Source: Tomocerus qinae (taxonomy: Eukaryota; Arthropoda; Collembola; Entomobryomorpha; Tomoceridae). From it: a stretch of 64,000 nt of DNA. Every line of letters starts with the position of its first letter. The first letter of the stretch is position 1. Where the stretch lies: positions 8,742,001 through 8,806,000 of the forward strand of contig CM034548.1 in assembly GCA_020055645.1 (NCBI GenBank), in the 5' to 3' direction. Made by a program: the position numbers and the translations under genes. The notes below the pieces were generated by a model. The model did no database searches, was not told the origin of the DNA, and was given only the letters and a program-made list of their open reading frames with translations. Of the stretch, positions 1 through 13,700 are shown piece by piece.

Positions 1-3000
1 GAGCTATGTTTCAACACCGAAAGACCTAGGTGGCGACAAAAGGCTTAGAATATCTTTCGGGGGTTCATTGCCAGCGATATACACGCTAAAATACACAGAC
101 AAGGAGCCCCCGATAAATGTGTACACACCGAAAGAGCCGGGTGGCGACAAAAGACTTAGAATATATTTAGGGAGTTCCTTTTCTGTGTTGTGATGAAGAT
201 ACGACACACTTATATGGAACCCTCGAGTTATGTTTCAACACCGAAAGAAATAGGTAGCGACAAAAGGCTTAGAATATCTTTCGGGGGTTCATTGCCAGCG
301 ATATACACGCTAAAATACACAGACAAGGAGCCCCCGATAAATGTGTTTACACCGAAAGAGCCTGGTGGCGACAAACGACTTAGAATATATTTAGGGAGTT
401 CCTTTTCTGTGTTGTGTAGAAAATACGACACACTGATATGGAACCCTCGAGCTATGTTTCAACACCGAAAGACCTAGGTGGCGACAAAAGGCTTAGAATA
501 TCTTTCGGGGGTTCATTGCCAGCGATATACACGCTAAAATACACAGACAAGGATACCCCGATAAATGTGTTTACACCGAAAGAGCCTGGATGCGACAAAA
601 GACTTTGAATATATTTAGGGAGTTCATTTTCTGTGTTGTGTAGAAAATTGGACACACTGATATGGAACCCTCGAGGTATGTTTCAACACCGAAAGACCCA
701 GGTTGCGAAAAAGGCTTAGAACATCTTTCGGGGATTCACTTTTTGTGTTATGTAGAAGCTAAAACACATAAATGGAACTCTCGAGTAATGTTTTAACACC
801 GATATAACAAGGTTGCGACAAAAGGCTTAGAATATCTTTCGGAGTTCATTGCCAGCGATATACACGCTAAAATACACAGACAAGGAGCCCCCGATAAATG
901 TGTACACACCGAAAGAGCCGGGTGGCGACAAACGACTTAGAATACATTTAGGGAGTTCCTTTTCTGTGTTGTGTAGAAAATACGACACACTGATATGGAA
1001 CCCTCGAGCTATGTTTCAACACCGAAAGACCTAGGTGGCGACAAAAGGCTTAGAATATCTTTCGGGGTTCCCTTTCTGCGATATGTACAAGTTTCAACAA
1101 GCAGACAAAGAGCCCTCAAAGTATGCGTTGATACGGAAAGAGAAGAGTGGCGACAAAAGGCTTAGAATATAGTTCGGGGACTCGCTTTCTGTGTTGTGTT
1201 GAAGATACGACACACTTATATGGAACCCTCGAGTTATGTTTCAACACCGAAAGAAATAGGTAGCGACAAAAGGCTTAGAATATCTTTCGGGGTTTCCTTT
1301 TCTGCGGTATGTGCAAGTTTAAACAAGCAGACAAGGAACCCTCGGAGTATGTGTTTATTCGGAAAGAGCAGGGTGGCGACAAAGGACTTAGAATATATTT
1401 AGGGAGTTCTTTTTCTTTGTTGTGTAAAAGATACGACACACTGATAAGGAACCTTTCATCTATGTTTTAACACCGAAACACCTAGGTGGCGACAAAAGGC
1501 TTAAAATATCTTTCGGGGGTTCCTTTTCTGCGGTATGTACAAGTTTAAAAAAGCAGACAAGGAACCCTTGAAGTATGTATTCATACGGAAAGAGCAGGTG
1601 GGAACATAATACTTAGAATACAGTTCGGAGATTCACTTTCTGTGTATGTAGAAGCTAAAAGACAGAAATGGAACTCTCGAGTCATGTTTTAACACCAATA
1701 TACCCAGGTGGCGAAAAAAGGCTTAGAATATCTTTCGGAGTTCATTGCCAGCGATATACACGCTAAAATACACAGACAAGGAGCCCCCGATAAATGTGTT
1801 TACACCGAAAGAGCCTGGTGGCGACAAACGACTTAGAATATATTTAGGGAGTTCCTTTTCTGTGTTGTGTAGAAAATACGACACACTGATATGGAACCCT
1901 CGAGCTATGTTTCAACACCGAAAGACCTAGGTGGCGACAAAAGGCTTAGAATATCTTTCGGGGGTTCCCTTTCTGCGATATGTACAAGTTTCAACAAGCA
2001 GACAAAGAGCCCTCAAAGTATGCGTTGATACGGAAAGAGAAGAGTGGCGACAAAAGGCTTAGAATATAGTTCGGGGACTCGCTTTCTGTGTTGTGTTGAA
2101 GATACGGCACACTTATATGGAACCCTCGAGTTATGTTTCAACACCGAAAGAAATAGGTAGCGACAAAAGGCTTAGAATATCTTTCGGGGTTTCCTTTTCT
2201 GCGGTATGTGCAAGTTTAAACAAGCAGACAAGGAACCCTCGGAGTATGTGTTTATTCGGAAAGAGCAGGGTGGCGACAAAGGACTTAGAATATATTTAGG
2301 GAGTTCTTTTTCTTTGTTGTGTAAAAGATACGACACACTGATAAGGAACCTTTCATCTATGTTTTAACACCGAAACACCTAGGTGGCGACAAAAGGCTTA
2401 AAATATCTTTCGGGGGTTCCTTTTCTGCGGTATGTACAAGTTTAAAAAAGCAGACAAGGAACCCTTGAAGTATGTATTCATACGGAAAGAGCAGGTGGGA
2501 ACATAATACTTAGAATACAGTTCGGAGATTCACTTTCTGTGTATGTAGAAGCTAAAAGACAGAAATGGAACTCTCGAGTCATGTTTTAACACCAATATAC
2601 CCAGGTGGCGAAAAAAGGCTTAGAATATCTTTCGGGGGTTCATTGCCAGCGATATACACGCTAAAATACACAGACAAGGAGCCCCCGATAAATGTGTTTA
2701 CACCGAAAGAGCCTGGTGGCGACAAAAGACTTAGAATATATTTAGGGAGTTCATTTTCTGTGTAGTGTAGAAAATTGGACACATTGATATGGAACCCTCG
2801 AGGTATGTTTCAACACCGAAAGACCCAGGTGGCGAAAAAAGGCTTAGAATGTCTTTCGGGGGTTCATTGCCAGCGATATACACGCTAAAATACACAGACA
2901 AGGATACCCCGATAAATGTGTTTACACCGAAAGAGCCTGGATGCGACAAAAGACTTTGAATATATTTAGGGAGTTCATTTTCTGTGTTGTGTAGAAAATT

Positions 3001-6000
3001 GGACACACTGATATGGAACCCTCGAGGTATGTTTCAACACCGAAAGACCCAGGTTGCGAAAAAAGGCTTAGAACATCTTTCGGGGATTCACTTTTTGTGT
3101 TATGTAGAAGCTAAAACACATAAATGGAACTCTCGAGTAATGTTTTAACACCGATATAACAAGGTTGCGACAAAAGGCTTAGAATATCTTTCGGAGTTCA
3201 TTGCCAGCGATATACACGCTAAAATACACAGACAAGGAGCCCCCGATAAATGTGTACACACCGAAAGAGCCGGGTGGCGACAAACGACTTAGAATACATT
3301 TAGGGAGTTCCTTTTCTGTGTTGTGTAGAAAATACGACACACTGATATGGAACCCTCGAGCTATGTTTCAACACCGAAAGACCTAGGTGGCGACAAAAGG
3401 CTTAGAATATCTTTCGGGGGTTCCCTTTCTGCGATATGTACAAGTTTCAACAAGCAGACAAAGAGCCCTCAAAGTATGCGTTGATACGGAAAGAGAAGAG
3501 TGGCGACAAAAGGCTTAGAATATAGTTCGGGGACTCGCTTTCTGTGTTGTGTTGAAGATACGACACACTTATATGGAACCCTCGAGTTATGTTTCAACAC
3601 CGAAAGAAATAGGTAGCGACAAAAGGCTTAGAATATCTTTCGGGGTTTCCTTTTCTGCGGTATGTGCAAGTTTAAACAAGCAGACAAGGAACCCTCGGAG
3701 TATGTGTTTATTCGGAAAGAGCAGGGTGGCGACAAAGGACTTAGAATATATTTAGGGAGTTCTTTTTCTTTGTTGTGTAAAAGATACGACACACTGATAA
3801 GGAACCTTTCATCTATGTTTCAACACCGAAAGACCTAGGTGGCGACAAAAGGCTTAGAATATCTTTCGGGGGTTCCCTTTCTGCGATATGTACAAGTTTC
3901 AACAAGCAGACAAAGAGCCCTCAAAGTATGCGTTGATACGGAAAGAGAAGAGTGGCGACAAAAGGCTTAGAATATAGTTCGGGGACTCGCTTTCTGTGTT
4001 GTGTTGAAGATACGACACACTTATATGGAACCCTCGAGTTATGTTTCAACACCGAAAGAAATAAGTAGCGACAAAAGGCTTAGAATATCTTTCGGGGTTT
4101 CCTTTTCTGCGGTATGTGCAAGTTTAAACAAGCAGACAAGGAACACTCGGAGTATGTGTTTATTCGGAAAGAGCAGGGTGGCGACAAAGGACTTAGAATA
4201 TATTTAGGGAGTTCTTTTTCTTTGTTGTGTAAAAGATACGACACACTGATAAGGAACCTTTCATCTATGTTTTAACACCGAAACACCTAGGTTGCGACAA
4301 AAGGCTTAAAATATCTTTCGGGGGTTCCTTTTCTGCGGTATGTACAAGTTTAAAAAAGCAGACAAGGAACCCTTGAAGTATGTATTCATACGGAAAGAGC
4401 AGGTGGGAACATAATACTTAGAATACAGTTCGGAGATTCACTTTCTGTGTATGTAGAAGCTAAAAGACAGAAATGGAACTCTCGAGTCATGTTTTAACAC
4501 CAATATACCCAGGTGGCGAAAAAAGGCTTAGAATATCTTTCGGGGGTTCATTGCCAGCGATATACACGCTAAAATACACAGACAAGGAGCCCCCGATAAA
4601 TGTGTTTACACCGAAAGAGCCTGGTGGCGACAAAAGACTTAGAATATATTTAGGGAGTTCATTTTCTGTGTAGTGTAGAAAATTGGACACATTGATATCG
4701 AACCCTCGAGGTATGTTTCAACACCGAAAGACCCAGGTGGCGAAAAAAGGCTTAGAATATCTTTCGGGGGTTCATTGCCAGCGATATACACGCTAAAATA
4801 CACAGACAAGGAGCCCCCGATAAATGTGTTTACACCGAAAGAGCCTGGTGGCGACAAAAGACTTAGAATATATTTAGGGAGTTCATTTTCTGTGTAGTGT
4901 AGAAAATTGGACACACTGATATGGAACCCTCGAGGTATGTTTCAACACCGAAAGACCCAGGTGGCGACAAAAGGCTTAGAACATCTTTCGGGGGTTCCCT
5001 TTCTGCGATATGTACAAGTTTCAACAAGCAGACAAAGAGCCCTCAAAGTATGCGTTGATACGGAAAGAGAAGAGTGGCGACAAAAGGCTTAGAATATAGT
5101 TCGGGGACTCGCTTTCTGTGTTGTGTTAAAGATACGACACACTTATATGGAACCCTCGAGTTATGTTTCAACACCGAAAGAAATAGGTAGCGACAAAAGG
5201 CTTAGAATATCTTTCGGGGTTTCCTTTTCTGCGGTATGTGCAAGTTTAAACAAGCAGACAAGGAACCCTCGGAGTATGTGTTTATTCGGAAAGAGCAGGG
5301 TGGCGACAAAGGACTTAGAATATATTTAGGGAGTTCTTTTTCTTTGTTGTGTAAAAGATACGACACACTGATAAGGAACCTTTCATCTATGTTTTAACAC
5401 CGAAACACCTAGGTGGCGACAAAAGGCTTAAAATATCTTTCGGGGGTTCCTTTTCTGCGGTATGTACAAGTTTAAAAAAGCAGACAAGGAACCCTTGAAG
5501 TATGTATTCATACGGAAAGAGCAGGTGGGAACATAATACTTAGAATACAGTTCGGAGATTCACTTTCTGTGTATGTAGAAGCTAAAAGACAGAAATGGAA
5601 CTCTCGAGTCATGTTTTAACACCAATATACCCAGGTGGCGAAAAAAGGCTTAGAATATCTTTCGGGGGTTCATTGCCAGCGATATACACGCTAAAATACA
5701 CAGACAAGGAGCCCCCGATAAATGTGTTTACACCGAAAGAGCCTGGTGGCGACAAACGACTTAGAATATATTTAGGGAGTTCATTTTCTGTGTTGTGTAG
5801 AAAATACGACACACTGATATGGAACCCTCGAGCTATGTTTCAACACCGAAAGACCTAGGTGGCGACAAAAGGCTTAGAATATCTTTCGGGGGTTCATTGC
5901 CAGCGATATACACGCTAAAATACACAGACAAGGATACCCCGATAAATGTGTTTACACCGAAAGAGCCTGGATGCGACAAAAGACTTTGAATATATTTAGG

Positions 6001-8278
6001 GAGTTCATTTTCTGTGTTGTGTAGAAAATTGGACACACTGATATGGAACCCTCGAGGTATGTTTCAATACCGAAAGACCCAGGTTGCGAAAAAAGGCTTA
6101 GAACATCTTTCGGGGATTCACTTTTTGTGTTATGTAGAAGCTAAAACACAAAAATGGAACTCTCGAGTAATGTTTTAACACCGATATAACAAGGTTGCGA
6201 CAAAAGGCTTAGAATATCTTTCGGAGTTCATTGCCAGCGATATACACGCTAAAATACACAGACAAGGAGCCCCCGATAAATGTGTACACACCGAAAGAGC
6301 CGGGTGGCGACAAACGACTTAGAATATATTTAGGGAGTTCATTTTCTGTGTAGTGTAGAAAATTAGACACACTGATATGGAACCCTCGAGGTATGTTTCA
6401 ACACCGAAAGACCCAGGTGGCGACAAAAGGCTTAGAACATCTTTCGGGGGTTCCTTTTCTGCGATATGTACAAGTTTCAACAAGCAGACAAGGAGCCCTC
6501 GAAGTTTGTCTTTATACGGAAAGAGCAGGGTGGCGACAAAGGATTTTGAATATTATTCGGGGGTTCCTTTACTGCGATATGTACAAGCTAAAATACGCAG
6601 ACAAGGAGCCCCCGATGTATGTGTTCACACCGAAAGAGCAGTGTGGCGACAAAAGACTTAGAATATAGTTCGGGGATTCACTTTCTGTGTTGTTTAGAAG
6701 CTAAAACACAGAAATGGAACCCTCGAGTAATGTTTTAACACCGATATACCCAGGTAGCGACAAAAGGCTTAGAATATCTTTCGGGGGTTCATTGCCAGCG
6801 ATATACACGCTAAAATACACAGACAAGGATACCCCTTTTAATGTGTTTATACCGAAAGAGCCTGGATGCGACAAAAGACTTAGAATATATTTAGGGAGTT
6901 CATTTTCTGTGTTGTGTAGAAAATTGGACACACTGATATGGAACCCTCGAGGTATGTTTCAACACCGAAAGGCCCAGGTGGCGACAAAAGGCTTAGAACA
7001 TCTTTCGGGGATTCACTTTCTGTGTTATGTAGAAGCTAAAACACAGAAATGGAACTCTCGAGTAATGTTTGAACACCGAAAGACCCAGGTGGCGACAAAA
7101 GGCTTAGAATATCTTTCGGGGGTTCATTGCCAGCGATATACACGCTAAAATACACAGACAAGGATACCCCGATAAATGTGTTTACACCGAAAGAGCCTGG
7201 ATGCGACAAAAGACTTTGAATATATTTAGGGAGTTCATTTTCTGTGTTGTGTAGAAAATTGGACACACTGATATGGAACCCTCGAGGTATGTTTCAACAC
7301 CGAAAGACCCAGGTTGCGAAAAAGGCTTAGAACATCTTTCGGGGATTCACTTTTTGTGTTATGTAGAAGCTAAAACACAAAAATGGAACTCTCGAGTAAT
7401 GTTTTAACACCGATATAACAAGGTTGCGACAAAAGGCTTAGAATATCTTTCGTAGTTCATTGCCAGCGATATACACGCTAAAATACACAGACAAGGAGCC
7501 CCCGATAAATGTGTACACACCGAAAGAGCCGGGTGGCGACAAACGACTTAGAATATATTTAGGGAGTTCCTTTTCTGTGTTGTGTAGAAAATACGACACA
7601 CTGATATGGAACCCTCGAGCTATGTTTCAACACCGAAAGACCTAGGTGGCGACAAAAGGCTTAGAATATCTTTCGGGGTTCCCTTTCTGCGATATGTACA
7701 AGTTTCAACAAGCAGACAAAGAGCCCTCAAAGTATGCGTTGATACGGAAAGAGAAGAGTGGCGACAAAAGGCTTAGAATATAGTTCGGGGACTCGCTTTC
7801 TGTGTTGTGTTGAAGATACGACACACTTATATGGAACCCTCGAGTTATGTTTCAACACCGAAAGAAATAGGTAGCGACAAAAGGCTTAGAATATCTTTCG
7901 GGGTTTCCTTTTCTGCGGTATGTGCAAGTTTAAACAAGCAGACAAGGAACCCTCGGAGTATGTGTTTATTCGGAAAGAGCAGGGTGGCGACAAAGGACTT
8001 AGAATATATTTAGGGAGTTCTTTTTCTTTGTTGTGTAAAAGATACGACACACTGATAAGGAACCTTTCATCTATGTTTTAACACCGAAATACCTAGGTGG
8101 CGACAAAAGGCTTAAAATATCTTTCGGGGGTTCCTTTTCTGCGGTATGTACAAGTTTAAAAAAGCAGACAAGGAACCCTTGAAGTATGTATTCATACGGA
8201 AAGAGCAGGTGGGAACATAATACTTAGAATACAGTTCGGAGATTCACTTTCTGTGTATGTAGAAGCTAAAAGACAGAA

Positions 8279-10744
8279 ATGGAACTCTCGAGTCATGTTT
8301 TAACACCAATATACCCAGGTGGCGAAAAAAGGCTTAGAATATCTTTCGGGGGTTCATTGCCAGCGATATACACGCTAAAATACACAGACAAGGAGCCCCC
8401 GATAAATGTGTTTACACCGAAAGAGCCTGGTGGCGACAAAAGACTTAGAATATATTTAGGGAGTTCATTTTCTGTGTTGTGTAGAAAATTGGACACACTG
8501 ATATGGAACCCTCGAGGTATGTTTCAACACCGAAAGGCCCAGGTGGCGACAAAAGGCTTAGAATATCTTTCGGGGGTTCATTGCCAGCGATATACACGCT
8601 AAAATACACAGACAAGGATACCCCTTTTAATGTGTTTATACCGAAAGAGCCTGGATGCGACAAAAGACTTAGAATATATTTAGGGAGTTCATTTTCTGTG
8701 TTGTGTAGAAAATTGGACACACTGATATGGAACCCTCGAGGTATGTTTCAACACCGAAAGGCCCAGGTGGCGACAAAAGGCTTAGAACATCTTTCGGGGA
8801 TTCACTTTCTGTGTTATGTAGAAGCTAAAACACAGAAATGGAACTCTCGAGTAATGTTTGAACACCGAAAGACCTAGGTGGCGACAAAAGGCTTAGAATA
8901 TCTTTCGGGGGTTCCCTTTCTGCGATATGTACAAGTTTCAACAAGCAGACAAAGAGCCCTCAAAGTATGCGTTGATACGGAAAGAGAAGAGTGGCGACAA
9001 AAGGCTTAGAATATAGTTCGGGGACTCGCTTTCTGTGTTGTGTTGAAGATACGACACACTTATATGGAACCCTCGAGTTATGTTTCAACACCGAAAGAAA
9101 TAGGTAGCGACAAAAGGCTTAGAATATCTTTCGGGGTTTCCTTTTCTGCGGTATGTGCAAGTTTAAACAAGCAGACAAGGAACCCTCGGAGTATGTGTTT
9201 ATTCGGAAAGAGCAGGGTGGCGACAAAGGACTTAGAATATATTTAGGGAGTTCTTTTTCTTTGTTGTGTAAAAGATACGACACACTGATAAGGAACCTTT
9301 CATCTATGTTTTAACACCGAAATACCTAGGTGGCGACAAAAGGCTTAAAATATCTTTCGGGGGTTCCTTTTCTGCGGTATGTACAAGTTTAAAAAAGCAG
9401 ACAAGGAACCCTTGAAGTATGTATTCATACGGAAAGAGCAGGTGGGAACATAATACTTAGAATACAGTTCGGAGATTCACTTTCTGTGTATGTAGAAGCT
9501 AAAAGACAGAAATGGAACTCTCGAGTCATGTTTTAACACCAATATACCCAGGTGGCGAAAAAAGGCTTAGAATATATTTCGGGGGTTCATTGCCAGCGAT
9601 ATACACGCTAAAATACACAGACAAGGAGCCCCCGATAAATGTGTTTACACCGAAAGAGCCTGGTGGCGACAAAAGACTTAGAATATATTTAGGGAGTTCA
9701 TTTTCTGTGTTGTGTAGAAAATTGGACACACTGATATGGAACCCTCGAGGTATGTTTCAACACCGAAAGGCCCAGGTGGCGACAAAAGGCTTAGAATATC
9801 TTTCGGGGGTTCATTGCCAGCGATATACACGCTAAAATACACAGACAAGGATACCCCTTTTAATGTGTTTATACCGAAAGAGCCTGGATGCGACAAAAGA
9901 CTTAGAATATATTTAGGGAGTTCATTTTCTGTGTTGTGTAGAAAATTGGACACACTGATATGGAACCCTCGAGGTATGTTTCAACACCGAAAGGCCCAGG
10001 TGGCGACAAAAGGCTTAGAACATCTTTCGGGGATTCACTTTCTGTGTTATGTAGAAGCTAAAACACAGAAATGGAACTCTCGAGTAATGTTTGAACACCG
10101 AAAGACCTAGGTGGCGACAAAAGGCTTAGAATATCTTTCGGGGGTTCCCTTTCTGCGATATGTACAAGTTTCAACAAGCAGACAAAGAGCCCTCAAAGTA
10201 TGCGTTGATACGGAAAGAGAAGAGTGGCGACAAAAGGCTTAGAATATAGTTCGGGGACTCGCTTTCTGTGTTGTGTTGAAGATACGACACACTTATATGG
10301 AACCCTCGAGTTATGTTTCAACACCGAAAGAAATAGGTAGCGACAAAAGGCTTAGAATATCTTTCGGGGTTTCCTTTTCTGCGGTATGTGCAAGTTTAAA
10401 CAAGCAGACAAGGAACCCTCGGAGTATGTGTTTATTCGGAAAGAGCAGGGTGGCGACAAAGGACTTAGAATATATTTAGGGAGTTCTTTTTCTTTGTTGT
10501 GTAAAAGATACGACACACTGATAAGGAACCTTTCATCTATGTTTTAACACCGAAATACCTAGGTGGCGACAAAAGGCTTAAAATATCTTTCGGGGTTCCT
10601 TTTCTGCGGTATGTACAAGTTTAAAAAAGCAGACAAGGAACCCTTGAAGTATGTATTCATACGGAAAGAGCAGGTGGGAACATAATACTTAGAATACAGT
10701 TCGGAGATTCACTTTCTGTGTATGTAGAAGCTAAAAGACAGAAA
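8279..10744 (+). repeat. Tandem 1,233-bp block (11 monomers) present twice in copy 1
   Basis: The sequence from 8,279 repeats from 9,512 with nearly perfect agreement and the same internal order of monomer classes. In super-unit copy 2 the block occurs only once, at about 24,958-26,190. This single-block difference explains the shift of offset from 16,679 to 15,446 between the copies, and points to a local duplication or loss after the large duplication. Confidence 0.85.
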
Positions 10745-13700
10745 TGGAACTCTCGAGTCATGTTTTAACACCAATATACCCAGGTGGCGAAAAAAGGCTT
10801 AGAATATCTTTCGGGGGTTCATTGCCAGCGATATACACGCTAAAATACACAGACAAGGAGCCCCCGATAAATGTGTTTACACCGAAAGAGCCTGGTGGCG
10901 ACAAAAGACTTAGAATATATTTAGGGAGTTCATTTTCTGTGTTGTGTAGAAAATTGGACACACTGATATGGAACCCTCGAGGTATGTTTCAACACCGAAA
11001 GACCCAGGTGGCGACAAAAGGCTTAGAACATCTTTCGGGGATTCACTTTCTGTGTTATGTAGAAGCTAAAACACAGAAATGGAACTCTCGAGTAATGTTT
11101 GAACACCGAAATACCCAGGTGGCGACAAAAGGCTTAGAATATTTTTCGGGGTTCCTTTTATGCGATATGTTCAAGTTTAAAGATGCAGACAAGGAACTCT
11201 CGAAGTTTGTCTTTATACGGAAAGAGCAGGGTGGCGACAAAGGATTTTGAATATTATTCGGGGGTTCCTTTACTGCGATATGTACAAGCTAAAATACGCA
11301 GACAAGGAACCCTTGAAGTATGTATTCATACGGAAAGAGCAGGTGGCAACATAACACTTAGAATATAGTTCGGAGATTCACTTTCTGTGTATGTAGAAGC
11401 TAAAAGACAGAAATGGAACTCTCGAGTAATGTTTTATCACCGATATACCCAGGTTGCGATAAAAGGCTTAGAATATCTTTCGGGGGTTCATTGCCAGCGA
11501 TATACACGCTAAAATACACAGACAAGGAGCCCCGATAAATGTGTTTACACCGAAAGAGCCTGGTGGCGACAAAAGACTTAGAATATATTTAGGGAGTTCA
11601 TTTTCCGTGTTGTGTAGAAAATTGGACACACTGATATGGAACCCTTGCGGTATGTTTCAACACCGAAAGACCCAGGTGGCGACAAAAGGCTTAGAACATC
11701 TTTCGGGGGTTCCTTTTCTGCGATATGTACAAGTTTCAACAAGCAGACAAGGAGCCCTCGAAGTTTGTCTTTATACGGAAAGAGCAGGGTGTCGACAAAA
11801 GACTTAGAATATTATTCAGGGGTTCCTTTACTGCGATATGTACAAGTTTAAAGATGCAGACAAGGAACTCTCGAAGTTTGTCTTTATACGGAAAGAGCAG
11901 GGTGGCGACAAAGGATTTTGAATATTATTCGGGGGTTCCTTTACTGCGATATGTACAAGCTAAAATACGCAGACAAGGAGTCCCCGATGTATGTGTTCAC
12001 ACCGAAAGAGCAGGGTGGCGACAAAAGACTTAGAATATAGTTCGGGGATTCACTTTCTGAGTGATTTAGAAGCTAAAACACAGAAATGGAACTCTCGAGT
12101 AATGTTTTAACACCGATATACCCAGGTTGCGACAAAAGGCTTAGAATATCTTTCGGGGTTCATTGCCAGCGATATACACGCTAAAATACACAGACAAGGA
12201 GCCCCCGATTAATGTGTACACACCGAAAGAGCCGGGTGGCGACAAACGACTTAGCATATATTTAGGGAGTTCTTTTTCTGTGTTGTGTAGAAAATACGAC
12301 ACACTGATATGGAACCCTCGAGCTATGTTTCAACACCGAAAGAAATAGGTGGCGACAAAAGGCTTAGAATATTTTTCGGGGGTTCATTGCCAGCGATATA
12401 CACGCTAAAATACACAGACAAGGATACCCCGATAAATGTGTTTACACCGAAAGAGCCTGGATGCGACAAAAGACTTTGAATATATTTAGGGAGTTCATTT
12501 TCTGTGTTGTGTAGAAAATTGGACACACTGATATAGAACCCTCGAGGTATGTTTCAACACCGAAAGACCCAGGTTGCGAAAAAAGGCTTAGAACATCTTT
12601 CGGGGATTCACTTTTTGTGTTATGTAGAAGCTAAAACACAGAAATGGAACTCTCGAGTAATGTTTGAACACCGATATAACAAGGTTGCGACAAAAGGCTT
12701 AGAATATCTTTCGGAGTTCATTGCCAGCGATATACACGCTAAAATACACAGACAAGGAGCCCCCGATAAATGTGTACACACCGAAAGAGCCGGGTGGCGA
12801 CAAACGACTTAGAATATATTTAGGGAGTTCCTTTTCTGTGTTGTGTAGAAAATACGACACACTGATATGGAACCCTCGAGCTATGTTTCAACACCGAAAG
12901 ACCTAGGTGGCGACAAAAGGCTTAGAATATTTTTTCGGGGTTCCCTTTCTGCGATATGTACAAGTTTCAACAAGCAGACAAAGAGCCCTCAAAGTATGCG
13001 TTGATACGGAAAGAGAAGAGTGGCGACAAAAGGCTTAGAATATAGTTCGGGGACTCGCTTTCTGTGTTGTGTAGAAAATACGACACACTTATATGGAACC
13101 CTCGAGTTATGTTTCAACACCGAAAGAAATAGGTAGCGACAAAAGGCTTAGAATATCTTTCGGGGTTTCCTTTTCTGCGGTATGTACAAGTTTAAAAAAG
13201 CAGACAAGGAACATTTGAAGTATGTATTCATACGGAAATAGCAGGTGGGAACATAATACTTAGAATACAGTTCGGAGATTCACTTTCTGTGTATGTAGAA
13301 GCTAAAAGACAGAAATGGAACTCTCGAGTCATGTTTTAACACCAATATACCCAGGTGGCGAAAAAAGGCTTAGAATATCTTTCGGGGGTTCATTGCCAGC
13401 GATATACACGCTAAAATACACAGACAAGGAGCCCCCGATAAATGTGTTTACACCGAAAGAGCCTGGTGGCGACAAAAGACTTAGAATATATTTAGGGAGT
13501 TCATTTTCTGTGTTGTGTAGAAAATTGGACACACTGATATGGAACCCTCGAGGTATGTTTCAACACCGAAAGACCCAGGTGGCGACAAAAGGCTTAGAAC
13601 ATCTTTCGGGGATTCACTTTCTGTGTTATGTAGAAGCTAAAACACAGAAATGGAACTCTCGAGTAATGTTTGAACACCGAAATACCCAGGTGGCGACAAA

